64,000 nucleotides of DNA, from contig JAPLPE010000020.1 in assembly GCA_026400355.1 (NCBI GenBank), positions 124,001-188,000 on the forward strand, given 5' to 3'. The position numbers and the translations under genes were made by a program. The DNA comes from Rhodobacterales bacterium. GTDB taxonomy: Bacteria > Pseudomonadota > Alphaproteobacteria > Rhodobacterales > Rhodobacteraceae. Positions 27,839-36,557 of the stretch are shown here, piece after piece (the stretch's first letter is position 1; the number at the start of each line of letters is the position of its first letter). Under the pieces are notes generated by a model, which did not search any database, was not told the DNA's origin, and saw only the letters and a program-made list of their open reading frames with translations.

Positions 27839-29112
27839 TGGACTTTCTGACTCTGCCCGCCGTCCCGGCGCTGACGCTCGACAACGTCTCATGGCCCGCC
27901 TGTCTGACCGGGGGGGCAGGGGAGTTGACCTCGGGGTCGCTCACCATCGCCGATGGTAAGATCAGTGCGCCCGTGGAAGGCGCGACCCATGTCGACATGA
28001 AGGGCGCGATGGTCCTGCCCTGCTTTGTCGACATGCACACCCATCTCGACAAGGGCCATATCTGGCCCCGCGCGCCCAACCCGGATGGCACCTTCATGGG
28101 CGCGCTCACGGCCGTGGGCGCCGACAGCCGCACCCGTTGGAACGCCGCCGACGTGCGCGCCCGGAAGGAATTCGCACTGAAGGGTGCCTATGCCCACGGC
28201 ACGCGGGCGATCCGCACCCATCTCGACAGCGCGTCACCCCAGGACGATATCAGCTTCGCCGTCTTCCGCGAGGTCCGCGCAGAATGGGCGGGCAGGATCG
28301 ACCTGCAGGCGGCCTGCCTGATCGGTGCCGAACAATGCGACCCGAATGGCGCATTTGCCCATACCGCCGATGTGGTGGCGGAAAGCGGCGGCACCCTTGG
28401 TATGGTCACCTACCCTATGCCTGACATCGCCGACCGCATCCGCGCCTTCTTTGGCATGGCGACGGTACGTGGCCTGACCGCCGATTTCCATGTCGATGAA
28501 ACGCTCGACACCTCCTCCAACACGCTCAAGCTTATTGCCGAGGCCGTGCTGGAAACCCGCTACGACGCGCCTGTCGTCGTGGGCCATTGCTGTTCGGTGT
28601 CGGCCATGCACGAAACCGAAGCGCTCCAGACACTCGACCTTGTCGCCAAGGCCGGCCTGCATGTGGTCAGCTTGCCGATGTGCAACCTCTACCTGCAAGA
28701 CCGGACCCCCGGCCGCACACCCCGGATGCGCGGCATCACGCTTGTCCACGAGATGAAGGCCCGCGGCATCAATGTCTCCTTCGCCTCTGACAACACCCGA
28801 GACCCGTTCTATGCCCATGGCGACCTCGACATGGTCGAGGTCCTGCGCGAGGCCACCCGGATCGGTCATCTGGATCATACCGGCCCCGACTGGGTGCATT
28901 CGATCCTGACCAACCCTGCCCGCGCCTGCGGCTTTGCAGCACCTTCCCTCTCCCCCGCTGCGCCTGCTGATCTGGTGATCTTCAAGGCCCGCACGTGGAA
29001 CGAATTCTTTGCCCGCCCGCAATCCGACCGGATCGTGCTGCGGGGTGGCCAACAGATCACCCGTACGCTGCCCGATTACGCCGAACTCGACCACCTGATG
29101 AGGACCGCATGA
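27835..29112 (+). CDS. Cytosine deaminase-family amidohydrolase
   Basis: About 425 residues of the CodA/amidohydrolase superfamily. Metal and catalytic motifs are complete: VDMHTHLDKGHIWPRAPNPD near residue 63 (HxH), FHVDETLDTSSN near 218 (His, general-base Glu), VGHCCSVSAMHETEA near 248 (His), and SDNTRDPFYAHGDLDM near 317 (Asp). Family members deaminate cytosine or hydrolyse related cyclic amides. The ATG at 27835 overlaps the permease stop; a second ATG follows at 27838. Place in a transport operon with a flavoprotein suggests a nitrogen heterocycle is imported, oxidised and hydrolysed. Exact substrate not known; codA is avoided as a symbol for that reason. Confidence 0.88.
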   Translation: MMDFLTLPAVPALTLDNVSWPACLTGGAGELTSGSLTIADGKISAPVEGATHVDMKGAMVLPCFVDMHTHLDKGHIWPRAPNPDGTFMGALTAVGADSRTRWNAADVRARKEFALKGAYAHGTRAIRTHLDSASPQDDISFAVFREVRAEWAGRIDLQAACLIGAEQCDPNGAFAHTADVVAESGGTLGMVTYPMPDIADRIRAFFGMATVRGLTADFHVDETLDTSSNTLKLIAEAVLETRYDAPVVVGHCCSVSAMHETEALQTLDLVAKAGLHVVSLPMCNLYLQDRTPGRTPRMRGITLVHEMKARGINVSFASDNTRDPFYAHGDLDMVEVLREATRIGHLDHTGPDWVHSILTNPARACGFAAPSLSPAAPADLVIFKARTWNEFFARPQSDRIVLRGGQQITRTLPDYAELDHLMRTA

Positions 29113-30518
29113 CATTGCCCACCCCTGATATCGCCGGCGCCAAGGCGGCCCTCGCCCATCTTGACCTTGACGAAAACCCCGTCTCGATCCGCGCAAAAAG
29201 CCGGGATTTCTTCTGGTATTCCCCGATCCTAAAGGCACGCCTTGACCATCTGACCGCCGATTTCGTCGTCGCGCCAAAGACCGAGGCCGAGGTGATCGAG
29301 GTGCTCCGCGCATGCTATGCCCACAACGTGCCCGTCACCACGCGCGGCACCGGCACGGGCAATTATGGTCAGGCGATCCCGCTGGCCGGGGGCTGCATTC
29401 TGCACCTGCACAACATGAACCGCGTCAGGGAAATCCATCCAGGCCGCGTCATCGTGGAACCGGGCTGCGTGCTCGAACAACTTGACGCCGCCTGCAAAGC
29501 ACATTCCGGGCAGGAAATCCGGATGTTTTCTTCGACCTGGACTACGGCCACCGTGGGCGGCTTCATCGCCGGCGGGTCGGGCGGGGTGGGGTCGGTCCGC
29601 TGGGGGGGCTTGCGCGATCTGGGCAACATCATCCGCCTCCGCGTCATCACGATGGAGGCCGAACCCCGCGCTCTCGAATTCACCGGTGAGGAAATCCACC
29701 GTGTGAGCCATGCCTATGGCACCAACGGCATCATCACGGAACTCGAACTTCCGCTAGCGCCTGCCTATGACTGGGTGGGTATGTTCGTGTCGCTCGACAA
29801 TTTTGCCGATGCCAACCGCTTTGCCTATGACCTTGCCTCCGAGGACGGGATTCTCATCAAGCTCGCGACCGTGTTTGAACCGCCCATCGCGCAGGACTAT
29901 TTCCAGCGGGTTGCGCCCTACGTCAAGCCGGGAGAGTCGGTGCTGGCGCTCATGGTCGCGCCCCATGCGCTGGAAGGGTTCAAGACCTTCTGCGGCCGCT
30001 GGCCGGGGGCCGAGGTGATCTACCGGTCCGACACGTCGCAATGGCCCCGCGACCCAGGCCATGTGTTCGAATACGGCTGGAATCATACCACGCTCCGTGC
30101 GCTCAAGGTCGATCCCTCGATCACCTATCTGCAGGTGGGCTATGGCACCGACAACCCGCTGGCGCTGGTGGAAAAGATCCGCGCCATGTTCTCACCAGAG
30201 GTGCTCCAGCATATCGAGGTCACGCGCCAGAATGGCCGGATCGCCATGGGCGGCCTCAGCCTTGTCAGGTTCACGACCGAGGAGAGGCTGGACGAGATCG
30301 TCCGCCTTCACGAGGCCGAGGGGGCGATGATATTCAACCCGCACCGCTATACGCTGGAAGAAGGCGGGCGGCAGGCTGTCGATGACCGGCAACTGGCCTT
30401 CAAGCGCGAGGCCGACCCCAAGGGCCTGCTCAACCCCGGCAAGATGATCGCCTGGGATGATCCGAAATGGGCCTATGACCGGATGTATGCCTATCCGGAA
30501 ATGAGGGCGGCAGAATGA
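29109..30518 (+). CDS. FAD-binding oxidoreductase (GlcD/vanillyl-alcohol oxidase fold)
   Basis: A 469-residue FAD-linked oxidase/dehydrogenase of the GlcD/PCMH type. The PP-loop that binds FAD pyrophosphate is TTRGTGTGNYGQAIPL near residue 77, with the upstream VVAPKTEAEVIEVLRACYAH near 54, and WTTATVGGFIAGGSGG near 146 as the second FAD contact. The end (AFKREADPKGLLNPGKMI) is the usual family C-terminus. No signal peptide, so cytosolic. ATGA overlap with the deaminase start/stop binds it into the operon. It probably oxidises the imported heterocycle or the product of the amidohydrolase; electron acceptor unknown. Confidence 0.88.
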   Translation: MTLPTPDIAGAKAALAHLDLDENPVSIRAKSRDFFWYSPILKARLDHLTADFVVAPKTEAEVIEVLRACYAHNVPVTTRGTGTGNYGQAIPLAGGCILHLHNMNRVREIHPGRVIVEPGCVLEQLDAACKAHSGQEIRMFSSTWTTATVGGFIAGGSGGVGSVRWGGLRDLGNIIRLRVITMEAEPRALEFTGEEIHRVSHAYGTNGIITELELPLAPAYDWVGMFVSLDNFADANRFAYDLASEDGILIKLATVFEPPIAQDYFQRVAPYVKPGESVLALMVAPHALEGFKTFCGRWPGAEVIYRSDTSQWPRDPGHVFEYGWNHTTLRALKVDPSITYLQVGYGTDNPLALVEKIRAMFSPEVLQHIEVTRQNGRIAMGGLSLVRFTTEERLDEIVRLHEAEGAMIFNPHRYTLEEGGRQAVDDRQLAFKREADPKGLLNPGKMIAWDDPKWAYDRMYAYPEMRAAE

Positions 30519-30531
30519 CCGGGCGGCAGAG

Positions 30532-30596
30532 AGGGGCTGTCTGCCCCTCGCCCTTCGGGCCCCTCCAAAGGTGTTCTGACGACAAAGAAACATGGG
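30532..30596 (+). repeat. Dispersed GC-rich hairpin repeat, second copy
   Basis: GAGGGGCTGTCTGCCCCTC forms a hairpin, and CGCCCTTCGGGCCCC and AAGGTGTTCTGACGACAAAG follow, ending AAACATGGGG. The order and sequence match the copy at 19836-19905 read on its minus strand. It lies just after the flavoprotein stop and probably acts as the operon's terminator. Confidence 0.6.
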
Positions 30597-30621
30597 GAAT
30601 TTGCGCAGGGAGGTGGGGCGC

Positions 30622-31203
30622 ATGACAAAGGCGCTCGTGCTTTTTGCCCATCCTTGTGAAGAGAGTTTTTCAGCAGCGCTGCACAGGACGGTGGTGGATA
30701 CGCTGACCGGCCGGGGCTGGGACGTTGATGATTGTGACCTGAATGCCGAAGGGTTCAGTCCGGTTCTGACCGCCGCCGAACGGCGCGGCTATCATGACGT
30801 GGCGACCAACACCGCCGCCGTGCAGGGCTATGTTGACCGGGTCATGCGGGTCGAGGCTTTGGTGCTGGTCTTTCCCGTCTGGAACTTTGGCTATCCGGCG
30901 ATCCTGAAAGGCTTCTTTGACCGGGTGTTCCTGCCCGGCGTGTCCTTCCGGCTTGAGGACGGGATCGTGAAGCCAAACCTGACCCACATCCGCAGGCTTG
31001 CCGCCGTAACCACCTATGGTGGCGCGCGGAGCCGCGCTTTCCTTGCGGGCGATCCGCCCCGGCATGTGGTCAAGCGCGCGTTGTGGGGCGTTACCCGGCC
31101 CGACAAGATGCGCTATCTGGCGCTTTATGACATGAACCGCGTTAACGACGCCCAGCGGGGCCAGTTTCTTTCAAAGGTCAAGTCCGAGATGGAGCGGTTC
31201 TGA
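30622..31203 (+). CDS. NAD(P)H dehydrogenase (quinone)-like flavodoxin-fold oxidoreductase
   Basis: A 193-residue protein of the NQO1/MdaB/KefF flavodoxin-fold family, using FMN or FAD to reduce quinones or similar acceptors. KALVLFAHPCEESFSAAL at the N-terminus holds the phosphate-binding loop, VFPVWNFGYPAILKGFFDRV near 85 is the isoalloxazine contact, and RRLAAVTTYGGARS near 129 follows. GGGAGGTGGGG gives a strong Shine-Dalgarno for the ATG at 30622. The stop overlaps the next gene's start (TGATG), so the two related flavoproteins are probably co-translated, perhaps as a heterodimer. Confidence 0.85.
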   Translation: MTKALVLFAHPCEESFSAALHRTVVDTLTGRGWDVDDCDLNAEGFSPVLTAAERRGYHDVATNTAAVQGYVDRVMRVEALVLVFPVWNFGYPAILKGFFDRVFLPGVSFRLEDGIVKPNLTHIRRLAAVTTYGGARSRAFLAGDPPRHVVKRALWGVTRPDKMRYLALYDMNRVNDAQRGQFLSKVKSEMERF

Positions 31204-31841
31204 TGCGCGCTTTGGTCGTCTATTGCCACCCGAGCCCCGGAAGTTTCAACGCAGCCATTCGTGATCTTGTCATGGACAAGCTGCGCACTGCCGGTGCCGA
31301 GGCGCGGCTGATCGACCTATATGCGCGGGGCTTTCAACCGGTGCTGACCATGCCGGAATGGACAGGGTATCTGGACTACCCCGCCAATCAGGCCCCCTTG
31401 GCCGAGGATGTGGACCATATCCGCTGGTGCGACACTCTGATCTTTGTCTATCCGACGTGGTGGTATGGTCTGCCTGCCATGCTCAAGGGCTGGCTCGACA
31501 GGGCGCTACTGCCCGATGTGGCCTTTCTGATGCCCGATGAGACTAACGGCACGATCCGCCCCGGCCTTACCCATATCACCCGCCTTGGCGTTTTTACGAC
31601 CTGCGGGGCGAGCTGGTGGCTGACCAAGGTGGTGGGTTCCCCCGGGCGGCGGACTTTGCTCTGGGGTATCGGGCTCATCTGCGCCAAGCCGCTGAAGACG
31701 GTTTTCGCCGCGCACTACCTGATGGATTCCTCGACACCGGCGAGCCGGGCGAAGCATCTGAAGCGGGTGGCGGCGAAGATGGACAAGCTGATCGGACGCC
31801 AGCCTGTGGCCGCCCGGCAGAACGCGCCTGCCACCGGGTAG
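31203..31841 (+). CDS. Second NAD(P)H-dependent flavodoxin-fold oxidoreductase
   Basis: A 212-residue paralogue of the preceding gene: RALVVYCHPSPGSFNAAIRD at the N-terminus, VLTMPEWTGYLDYPANQAPL near 44, FVYPTWWYGLPAMLKGWLDR near 81 and LTHITRLGVFTTCGASWW near 121. The family binds FMN/FAD and reduces quinones or azo/nitro compounds. The C-terminal tail of about 25 residues is longer than in its neighbour. A one-base overlap with the upstream gene suggests coupling. Whether the pair serves the upstream heterocycle operon cannot be shown from sequence. Confidence 0.85.
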   Translation: MRALVVYCHPSPGSFNAAIRDLVMDKLRTAGAEARLIDLYARGFQPVLTMPEWTGYLDYPANQAPLAEDVDHIRWCDTLIFVYPTWWYGLPAMLKGWLDRALLPDVAFLMPDETNGTIRPGLTHITRLGVFTTCGASWWLTKVVGSPGRRTLLWGIGLICAKPLKTVFAAHYLMDSSTPASRAKHLKRVAAKMDKLIGRQPVAARQNAPATG

Positions 31842-31904
31842 GGCCTTGCCTTGGGCCCGCCGGGCTGGCAGCAACCGGCCCGGGACAGGGGAGGGGGCCA
31901 GACC

Positions 31905-33089
31905 ATGACACGCGATCCAAGGTTGGACGTCTTCCGCGGACTGGCCCTGGTCATCATTCTGATCGACCATTTGCCGGGCAATTTCTGGTCCCACTACACC
32001 CTTGGCAACTGGGGCTTCTCTGATGGCGCCGAAGGGTTCGTTCTGATCGCAGGTATTTCAGCGGGGCTGGCCTACGGGGCCTACTTCCGCGCACCAGCGC
32101 AGATCATGGCCGGGACGGGCCGGATCTGGCGCCGGGTCTGGACGATCTACCTCGTGCAGATCCTGATCACCGTGCTGGCGTTGGGCCTCTCAGTGGTGCT
32201 TTATCGCTGGTTCGACAATCCGGCCATGTTCGGGATCAATCAGGTGGACAAGTTCTTTGCCACGCCGCAATCGGGGATGGTCCGCATTCCGCTGCTGGTC
32301 CAGCATCTGAACTATGTCGATATCCTGCCGGTCTATCTGGCGCTTCTGTCGGTGACGCCGTTTCTCCTTTGGCTCGCGTGGCGGGTGCCGCTGGTCCTTC
32401 TGGCGGGGTCTGTGTCGCTTTGGATTGTGACGGATGTCTGGGCGCTGAACCTGCCCAGCTATCCCAATCCGGCGGGCTGGTTCTTCAACCCGCTGGCCTG
32501 GCAGCTGATCTTTACGGTTGGTCTTATGGCCGGGGTTGCCATGAACGACGGGCGGCGCCTGGTTCCAGTGACGCCGTGGCTCCTGCTCCCGGCCTTGGCC
32601 GTGCTGGCGCTGGGCTTTGTGATGTATGTCCCGCCGTCAATGTCCGGCCCGCTCTGGGACTGGCGCTGGCAGATGGGCGAGGCAGGGGTGCCGGACATCC
32701 TTGTCGGCCTGGAGAAGACCTTCCTTCCCCTGCCGCGTCTCCTGCATGCGCTTGCGCTGGCCTATGTCCTGTCCTGTTTCGCCTTCGTCCGAACGGCCTG
32801 CGCCAGCCGTTATGCAACGCCCTTTGCATTGCTCGGGCGGAACGCGCTGCCGGTCTTTGCCATGGGCAGCCTGCTGAACTTCGGGATGCAACTGGTTCGT
32901 GTGGAAACGGGCGAGGATTTCTGGCTCGATACCGCCATGCTGGCCGCGGGACTGGCGGTCCTTTTCGTCCTTGCCGCCGCGCGTCAATACTGGCCCAAGC
33001 CTACCTCCGGTGCGCGGTCCCCAGCGGCGCGCGCCAACGCGACGGACCGATCAGCATCAGAAGTCCCGGCAGGCTTGCCGCAAGGCTGA
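31905..33089 (+). CDS. OpgC-family membrane acyltransferase
   Basis: A 394-residue polytopic membrane protein with the OpgC pattern: RDPRLDVFRGLALVIILIDH at the start (conserved histidine), LPGNFWSHYTLGNWGFSDGA and EGFVLIAGISAGLAYG following, and HLNYVDILPVYLAL near 145. OpgC proteins succinylate osmoregulated periplasmic glucans or otherwise modify surface polysaccharides. About ten hydrophobic segments are visible. The ATG at 31905 is chosen because it places RxDxFRGLAL at the N-terminus. The last ~30 codons run antisense through the end of the next, convergent gene, an 89-base overlap, so the natural stop may have been lost. Confidence 0.85.
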   Translation: MTRDPRLDVFRGLALVIILIDHLPGNFWSHYTLGNWGFSDGAEGFVLIAGISAGLAYGAYFRAPAQIMAGTGRIWRRVWTIYLVQILITVLALGLSVVLYRWFDNPAMFGINQVDKFFATPQSGMVRIPLLVQHLNYVDILPVYLALLSVTPFLLWLAWRVPLVLLAGSVSLWIVTDVWALNLPSYPNPAGWFFNPLAWQLIFTVGLMAGVAMNDGRRLVPVTPWLLLPALAVLALGFVMYVPPSMSGPLWDWRWQMGEAGVPDILVGLEKTFLPLPRLLHALALAYVLSCFAFVRTACASRYATPFALLGRNALPVFAMGSLLNFGMQLVRVETGEDFWLDTAMLAAGLAVLFVLAAARQYWPKPTSGARSPAARANATDRSASEVPAGLPQG

Positions 33090-33495
33090 CAAGGCCAAAG
33101 CTGATGCTTGCCGCAATCCCCGCCGCTGCCGCTCCGCCCATCAGCGGCCAGAACGCCGCCGCAGCCCCCTCGCGCAGGCCCCAGCCCCCGGCCGAGATCG
33201 GCAGAAGCATTGCCGTCAGAATCAGCGGCGGCACGGTCAGCACTACGATCAGCGGCATTTCCGTGCCCGTTGCCCGCGCTGCAAAGGTGATCGCCGCGAC
33301 GTTGCAGGACACCGTCAACACGCTTAAGGCCACTTGCATCTGCCAGATCCCCGGCGCGCACAGCGCCTGAACCGAGGCTGCCGCAAATCCCTTGAGCGCG
33401 CGGGAAATCGGCCCCGGCACCGTGCCCATTACGGCTAAGGCCACGATTGCGCCGAGTAGGACGACGATGCTTGTCCGCACGGTATGGCGTACCAA
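33001..33495 (-). pseudogene. UPF0104/lysylphosphatidylglycerol synthase-TM-like protein, 5' half missing
   Basis: About 164 codons remain, with VQALCAPGIWQMQVALSVLT, TVPPLILTAMLLPISAGGWG (the conserved PISxxGxGxRE region, here ISAGGWGLREGAAAA) and FGLVSLAASLPGLLMLIG. This is the C-terminal half of a membrane protein of the UPF0104/YbhN type, normally about 300 residues. No ATG precedes it; the frame opens with TTG at 33495 and stays open to about 33550 with low-complexity sequence. Just beyond begins the guanine deaminase remnant on the other strand, which also lacks its 5' part. Confidence 0.7.
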
Positions 33496-33558
33496 CGCGG
33501 GTATTGGACCGCTGCGGGCGGTCGGATGCTGAGGCGCGTTTTGCTTTCGGGCTAATGC

Positions 33559-34097
33559 GGGCGCATGGAGTCATGGGACGCATCTGTCGGGGACCGACAT
33601 GGAGCTGTTGCGCTATCACGGCACGGCTGTGGCGCATTGCCCGCTGTCGAACGCTTATTTCGCGGGGGCGGTGTTCCCGCTGCGGACAGCACTGGAGCGC
33701 GGGCTGCATGTGGGGCTTGGGTCCGACATTTCGGGCGGGCTGGCGGGAACGATATCGAAAACGGCGCGGACGGCGGTGGCAGCGTCCCAAATACGCGAAA
33801 GCGGGGTGGACGCCGAGGTTGCGCCCGAGGCGCGAGCGCTGGTGCGGCGCGGGTCGATTTCTGCACAGCCTTCTGGCTGGTCACGGCGGGCAGGGTGAGA
33901 CTTTGGGTCTGCCGGTGGGCTAGGTCGGACCGGCGATGCAGTTTGACGCCATGGCGATTGATACCGGCGCGGCCACGGGCGGGATCAGGCTTTCGCCCGG
34001 GGATTCTGGCGACCGGGTGCTGGAGAAGGTAGTCTTTGGTGCCAACCGGACAAATGTGGCGCGGGTCTGGGTGGCCGGGCGGCGAGTCTGCGGCTGA
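33559..34097 (+). pseudogene. Guanine deaminase C-terminal remnant (multiple frameshifts)
   Basis: Segments in several frames give AHGV, HLSGTDMELLRYHGTAVAHC, PLSNAYFAGAVFPLRTALER and GLHVGLGSDISGG, then VDFCTAFWLVTAG, then FDAMAIDTGAATGGIRLSPG and NVARVWVAGRRVCG before TGA at 34095. These match the second half of guanine deaminase, which makes xanthine from guanine; the His of AHC and the Asp of GSDISGG are metal ligands. The N-terminal HxH half is gone and at least three frameshifts are present. It is another dead purine-degrading gene in this window. Confidence 0.85.
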
Positions 34098-34155
34098 GGG
34101 TGGAGGGGGGCTCTGCGACCCGCTTCGCACCCCCGAGGTATTTCGCCGACAGAGA
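34098..34155 (+). repeat. Dispersed repeat ending CCCCCGAGGTATTT
   Basis: GGAGGGGGGCTCTGCGACCC then CGCTTCGCACCCCCGAGGTA and TTTCGCCGACAGAGAA. Nearly the same order is found at 36447-36500 and, inverted, at 42487-42541. The copy follows the guaD remnant stop. In the intact copies the G-run and C-run form a terminator-like hairpin. Confidence 0.65.
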
Positions 34156-34296
34156 ATCGCAGGGCTGTTTCGGGATCGACGGTCTTATCTTGCGGCCTGC
34201 GCCTTTTGCGTCTCGGGTCGGCATTCAAGAAGGATCGGTTGTCGTCTTTGCTCAGTCTGAGCTTATTTCTGGCACAAGTATCTCTTGGGGAGCGCA

Positions 34297-34326
34297 GCGG
34301 GGGGGCGTCCCCCTGCCCGGCCGGGC
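34297..34326 (-). terminator. Hairpins after the sugar ABC ATPase gene
   Basis: On the minus strand just past the stop, the 12-bp palindrome GCCCGGCCGGGC (34315-34326) is followed by GGGGG-ACG-CCCCCC (about 34299-34313). The identical palindrome plus a similar G/C hairpin follows the binding-protein gene at 38607-38637. Both lie where transcript ends or processing sites are expected. Confidence 0.55.
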
Positions 34327-34335
34327 CCGAGCAGG

Positions 34336-35403
34336 TCATTCGGAGAAGAGATGCACCTCGGTCGGGTTGAAGCTGAGGCTGATCTCGCTGCCCAAGGGAT
34401 AGACGGCATCGCGGGTCAGTGCCGCGATGACGGATTTGCCGGTGGCGAGGGTGACTTCGACCACGGTTTCAGCGCCGAGGCGTTCGGTCAGGGCGACCTT
34501 GCCGTGCAGTTGACCCGAACGGCGGTCGGTTTCGGGGGTCAGGTACTGCGGGCGGATGCCAAGGCGGGCCTTGCCACCGGCGGTGTAGCTGCCGTGGCGT
34601 GCCGTGATCTCGACCGGGTCGAGTGAGGGGTTGGCGACGGTGATGCGGTTGCCGTTGACAGCCTTCACATCGACATCGAGGAAGTTCATCGAGGGCGAAC
34701 CGATGAAGCCAGCGACAAAGGCATTCGCGGGGTTGTGGTAAAGGTCCATCGGCGCGCCGATCTGCTGGACCATGCCGTCCTTAAGCACGACGATCTTGTC
34801 GGCCAGCGTCATCGCCTCAACCTGATCATGGGTGACGTAGATCATCGTCGCGCCAAGCGTCTTGTGCAGCTTGCCGATCTCCATCCGCATGTCCATCCGG
34901 AGTGCCGCGTCGAGGTTGGAGAGGGGCTCGTCGAAGAGGAAGACGGCCGGTTTGCGCACGATGGCGCGGCCTATGGCAACGCGCTGGCGCTGGCCGCCAG
35001 AGAGTTGTGAGGGGCGGCGGTCGAGGAGGTGTTCCATCTGCAGGATGCGGGCCGCCTCGGCGACCTTGGCCTCCTTCTCCTCTTTCGAGGCACCTGCGAT
35101 GGTCAGGCCAAAGGCTACATTTTCGCGCACAGTCATATGGGGAAAAATGGCATAGGACTGGAACACCATGGCGACGCCGCGGTCCTTTGGCGGCAGGTCA
35201 TTCACAGTGCGGTCGCCAATGGTGAGCGTGCCCGAAGTGATATCCTCGAGCCCCGCGATCATCCGCAGGAGGGTGGATTTGCCGCAGCCCGAGGGGCCGA
35301 CGAAGACCACGAATTCGCCGTCTTCGACCGTGATGTCAACGCCCTTGATGACATGGACCTGCCCGTAGGATTTGCGGATGTCGTTGAGCGTGATGCCGGC
35401 CAT
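34336..35403 (-). CDS. Sugar ABC transporter ATP-binding protein (UgpC/MalK/MsmK type)
   Basis: A 355-residue CUT1-type ATPase. The nucleotide-binding domain has Walker [10 protein letters not shown] near residue 37, Q-loop [14 protein letters not shown] near 79, signature [14 protein letters not shown] near 134, Walker [14 protein letters not shown] near 153 and switch [10 protein letters not shown] near 188. From about 235 follows the TOBE/regulatory domain ([13 protein letters not shown]). These ATPases energise import of di- and oligosaccharides. It is the last gene of the LacI-controlled operon, 4 bases after the glycosidase gene, and can be shared by several CUT1 importers. Confidence 0.94.
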   Translation of the reverse strand: MAGITLNDIRKSYGQVHVIKGVDITVEDGEFVVFVGPSGCGKSTLLRMIAGLEDITSGTLTIGDRTVNDLPPKDRGVAMVFQSYAIFPHMTVRENVAFGLTIAGASKEEKEAKVAEAARILQMEHLLDRRPSQLSGGQRQRVAIGRAIVRKPAVFLFDEPLSNLDAALRMDMRMEIGKLHKTLGATMIYVTHDQVEAMTLADKIVVLKDGMVQQIGAPMDLYHNPANAFVAGFIGSPSMNFLDVDVKAVNGNRITVANPSLDPVEITARHGSYTAGGKARLGIRPQYLTPETDRRSGQLHGKVALTERLGAETVVEVTLATGKSVIAALTRDAVYPLGSEISLSFNPTEVHLFSE

Positions 35404-35407
35404 GGGG

Positions 35408-36403
35408 TTACTCCGCTGCCTTGGCTATTGGGATGACGGTGAGAAGTCCGTCGGGGCCGACAATAACGGGCTCGGGGTCCATCTCGTAGCCGCCGAAGTT
35501 GTCCTTTCCGTTGTCGGCAAAGCCCATGATGCGCAGCCCGTCCGCGGTTTCGACGATGCGGGCGGCATAGCGGCGGCAGGGTTCGTCCCCGTCAAGGAAC
35601 GGGCCCGGAGGAATGCGCCAGGGGCCGCGCGGGTGATCGGCGATCAGGTAGTGGGTGCCCGTGACGGGGGTCTGCGGGTTGGTGGCGCGGGTCTGGGCCG
35701 ACCAGTGCTGTGACGAGGTGCAGAAGAGGCAATACCAGTGCGCTCCTTGCCGGAAGACCTGGGGCACCTCAAGCTGGCCATAGCCGCCGGTGAAGACGGG
35801 GGGCCGAAGGGTCCAGTGGACAAGGTCGGACGATGTCGCAAAGCCGATGCAGCCGCCCGCATTCGGCTCGGCGATGCCCGGGGCGCGGGCGGTGAAATAC
35901 ATGAGCCAACCGTCGCTGTCGGGGTCGCGCATGACCCAGGGGTCGCGCATGGCGCGGTCGTGCCAGAACCCGACCATGTGGTCCTTTTCATAGGTGTCGG
36001 CATTGGGTCCGGTGAGATCAAGCGCCAGGCCGTCGCCCACCCGGGTCCAGTTGTGCAGGTCGGTCGAGGTGGCGTGGCCGATGCGTTGATAGAGCGATTT
36101 TTCAGCGAGGCAGGTTCCGGTGTAAAACAGGTGCCAGAGGCCCGCGTCATCGCTTACGACCGATCCGGTCCAGGTGGTGCTGTCATCCCAAGCCAGGCCA
36201 TTGCGCTGCGGTTCGAACGTGGTGCCGAGGTCGGTCCAGGTCACGAGGTCACTGGAGGTCGCATGGCGCTGCGTGGCGTTCAGGTGGCGGAGATCGGGAT
36301 CAATCAGCGATTTGGGGGCTTGAAGGAAGAAGCCGTGCCAGGTGTTTCCTTCCTGTACATACCAGCTGTCCCAGAGCCAGGTGTCTTTGAGTGCGAAAAC
36401 CAT
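35408..36403 (-). CDS. Small clan GH-J glycosidase (GH32/GH68-like), probable cytosolic fructosidase
   Basis: A 331-residue five-bladed propeller-type glycosidase. Clan GH-J landmarks are in order: LWDSW with the probable nucleophile Asp12, TWTGSVV at 78-84, MRDPWV with the stabilising Asp154, and QLEVPQVF with the probable acid/base Glu212. Repeated blade motifs [18 protein letters not shown] and ATSSDLVHW are clear. There is no signal peptide and no C-terminal beta-sandwich, unlike secreted invertases or levansucrases. In a sugar ABC operon it should cleave an imported sucrose- or fructan-type oligosaccharide inside the cell. Substrate is inferred; GH43/GH130-like alternatives are less likely because of the WDSW/RDP/E triad. 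Confidence 0.8.
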   Translation of the reverse strand: MVFALKDTWLWDSWYVQEGNTWHGFFLQAPKSLIDPDLRHLNATQRHATSSDLVTWTDLGTTFEPQRNGLAWDDSTTWTGSVVSDDAGLWHLFYTGTCLAEKSLYQRIGHATSTDLHNWTRVGDGLALDLTGPNADTYEKDHMVGFWHDRAMRDPWVMRDPDSDGWLMYFTARAPGIAEPNAGGCIGFATSSDLVHWTLRPPVFTGGYGQLEVPQVFRQGAHWYCLFCTSSQHWSAQTRATNPQTPVTGTHYLIADHPRGPWRIPPGPFLDGDEPCRRYAARIVETADGLRIMGFADNGKDNFGGYEMDPEPVIVGPDGLLTVIPIAKAAE

Positions 36404-36428
36404 GGGTGATGCCTTTCTTTGGTCTGCT

Positions 36429-36500
36429 GCCGGGCGTTCGGCCCGGCGGTGGAGGGGGGCTCTGCCCCCCGCTCCGCTCCCCCCGAGGTATTTGGGCTCG
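36429..36500 (+). repeat. Intergenic hairpins and dispersed CCCCCGAGGTATTT repeat
   Basis: GCCGGGC-GTTCG-GCCCGGC (36429-36447) is followed by GGGGGGC-TCT-GCCCCCC (36454-36470), CGCTCCGCTCC and CCCCGAGGTATTTGGGCTCG. It lies between the permease and glycosidase genes of the sugar operon and may lower expression of the distal genes or stabilise the upstream message. Confidence 0.65.
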
Positions 36501-36557
36501 AAAGAGGCGGGGCAGGGAAGAGCGGGCGGCGGGCCGCGCGCCCCCGGGATGTGCGGG

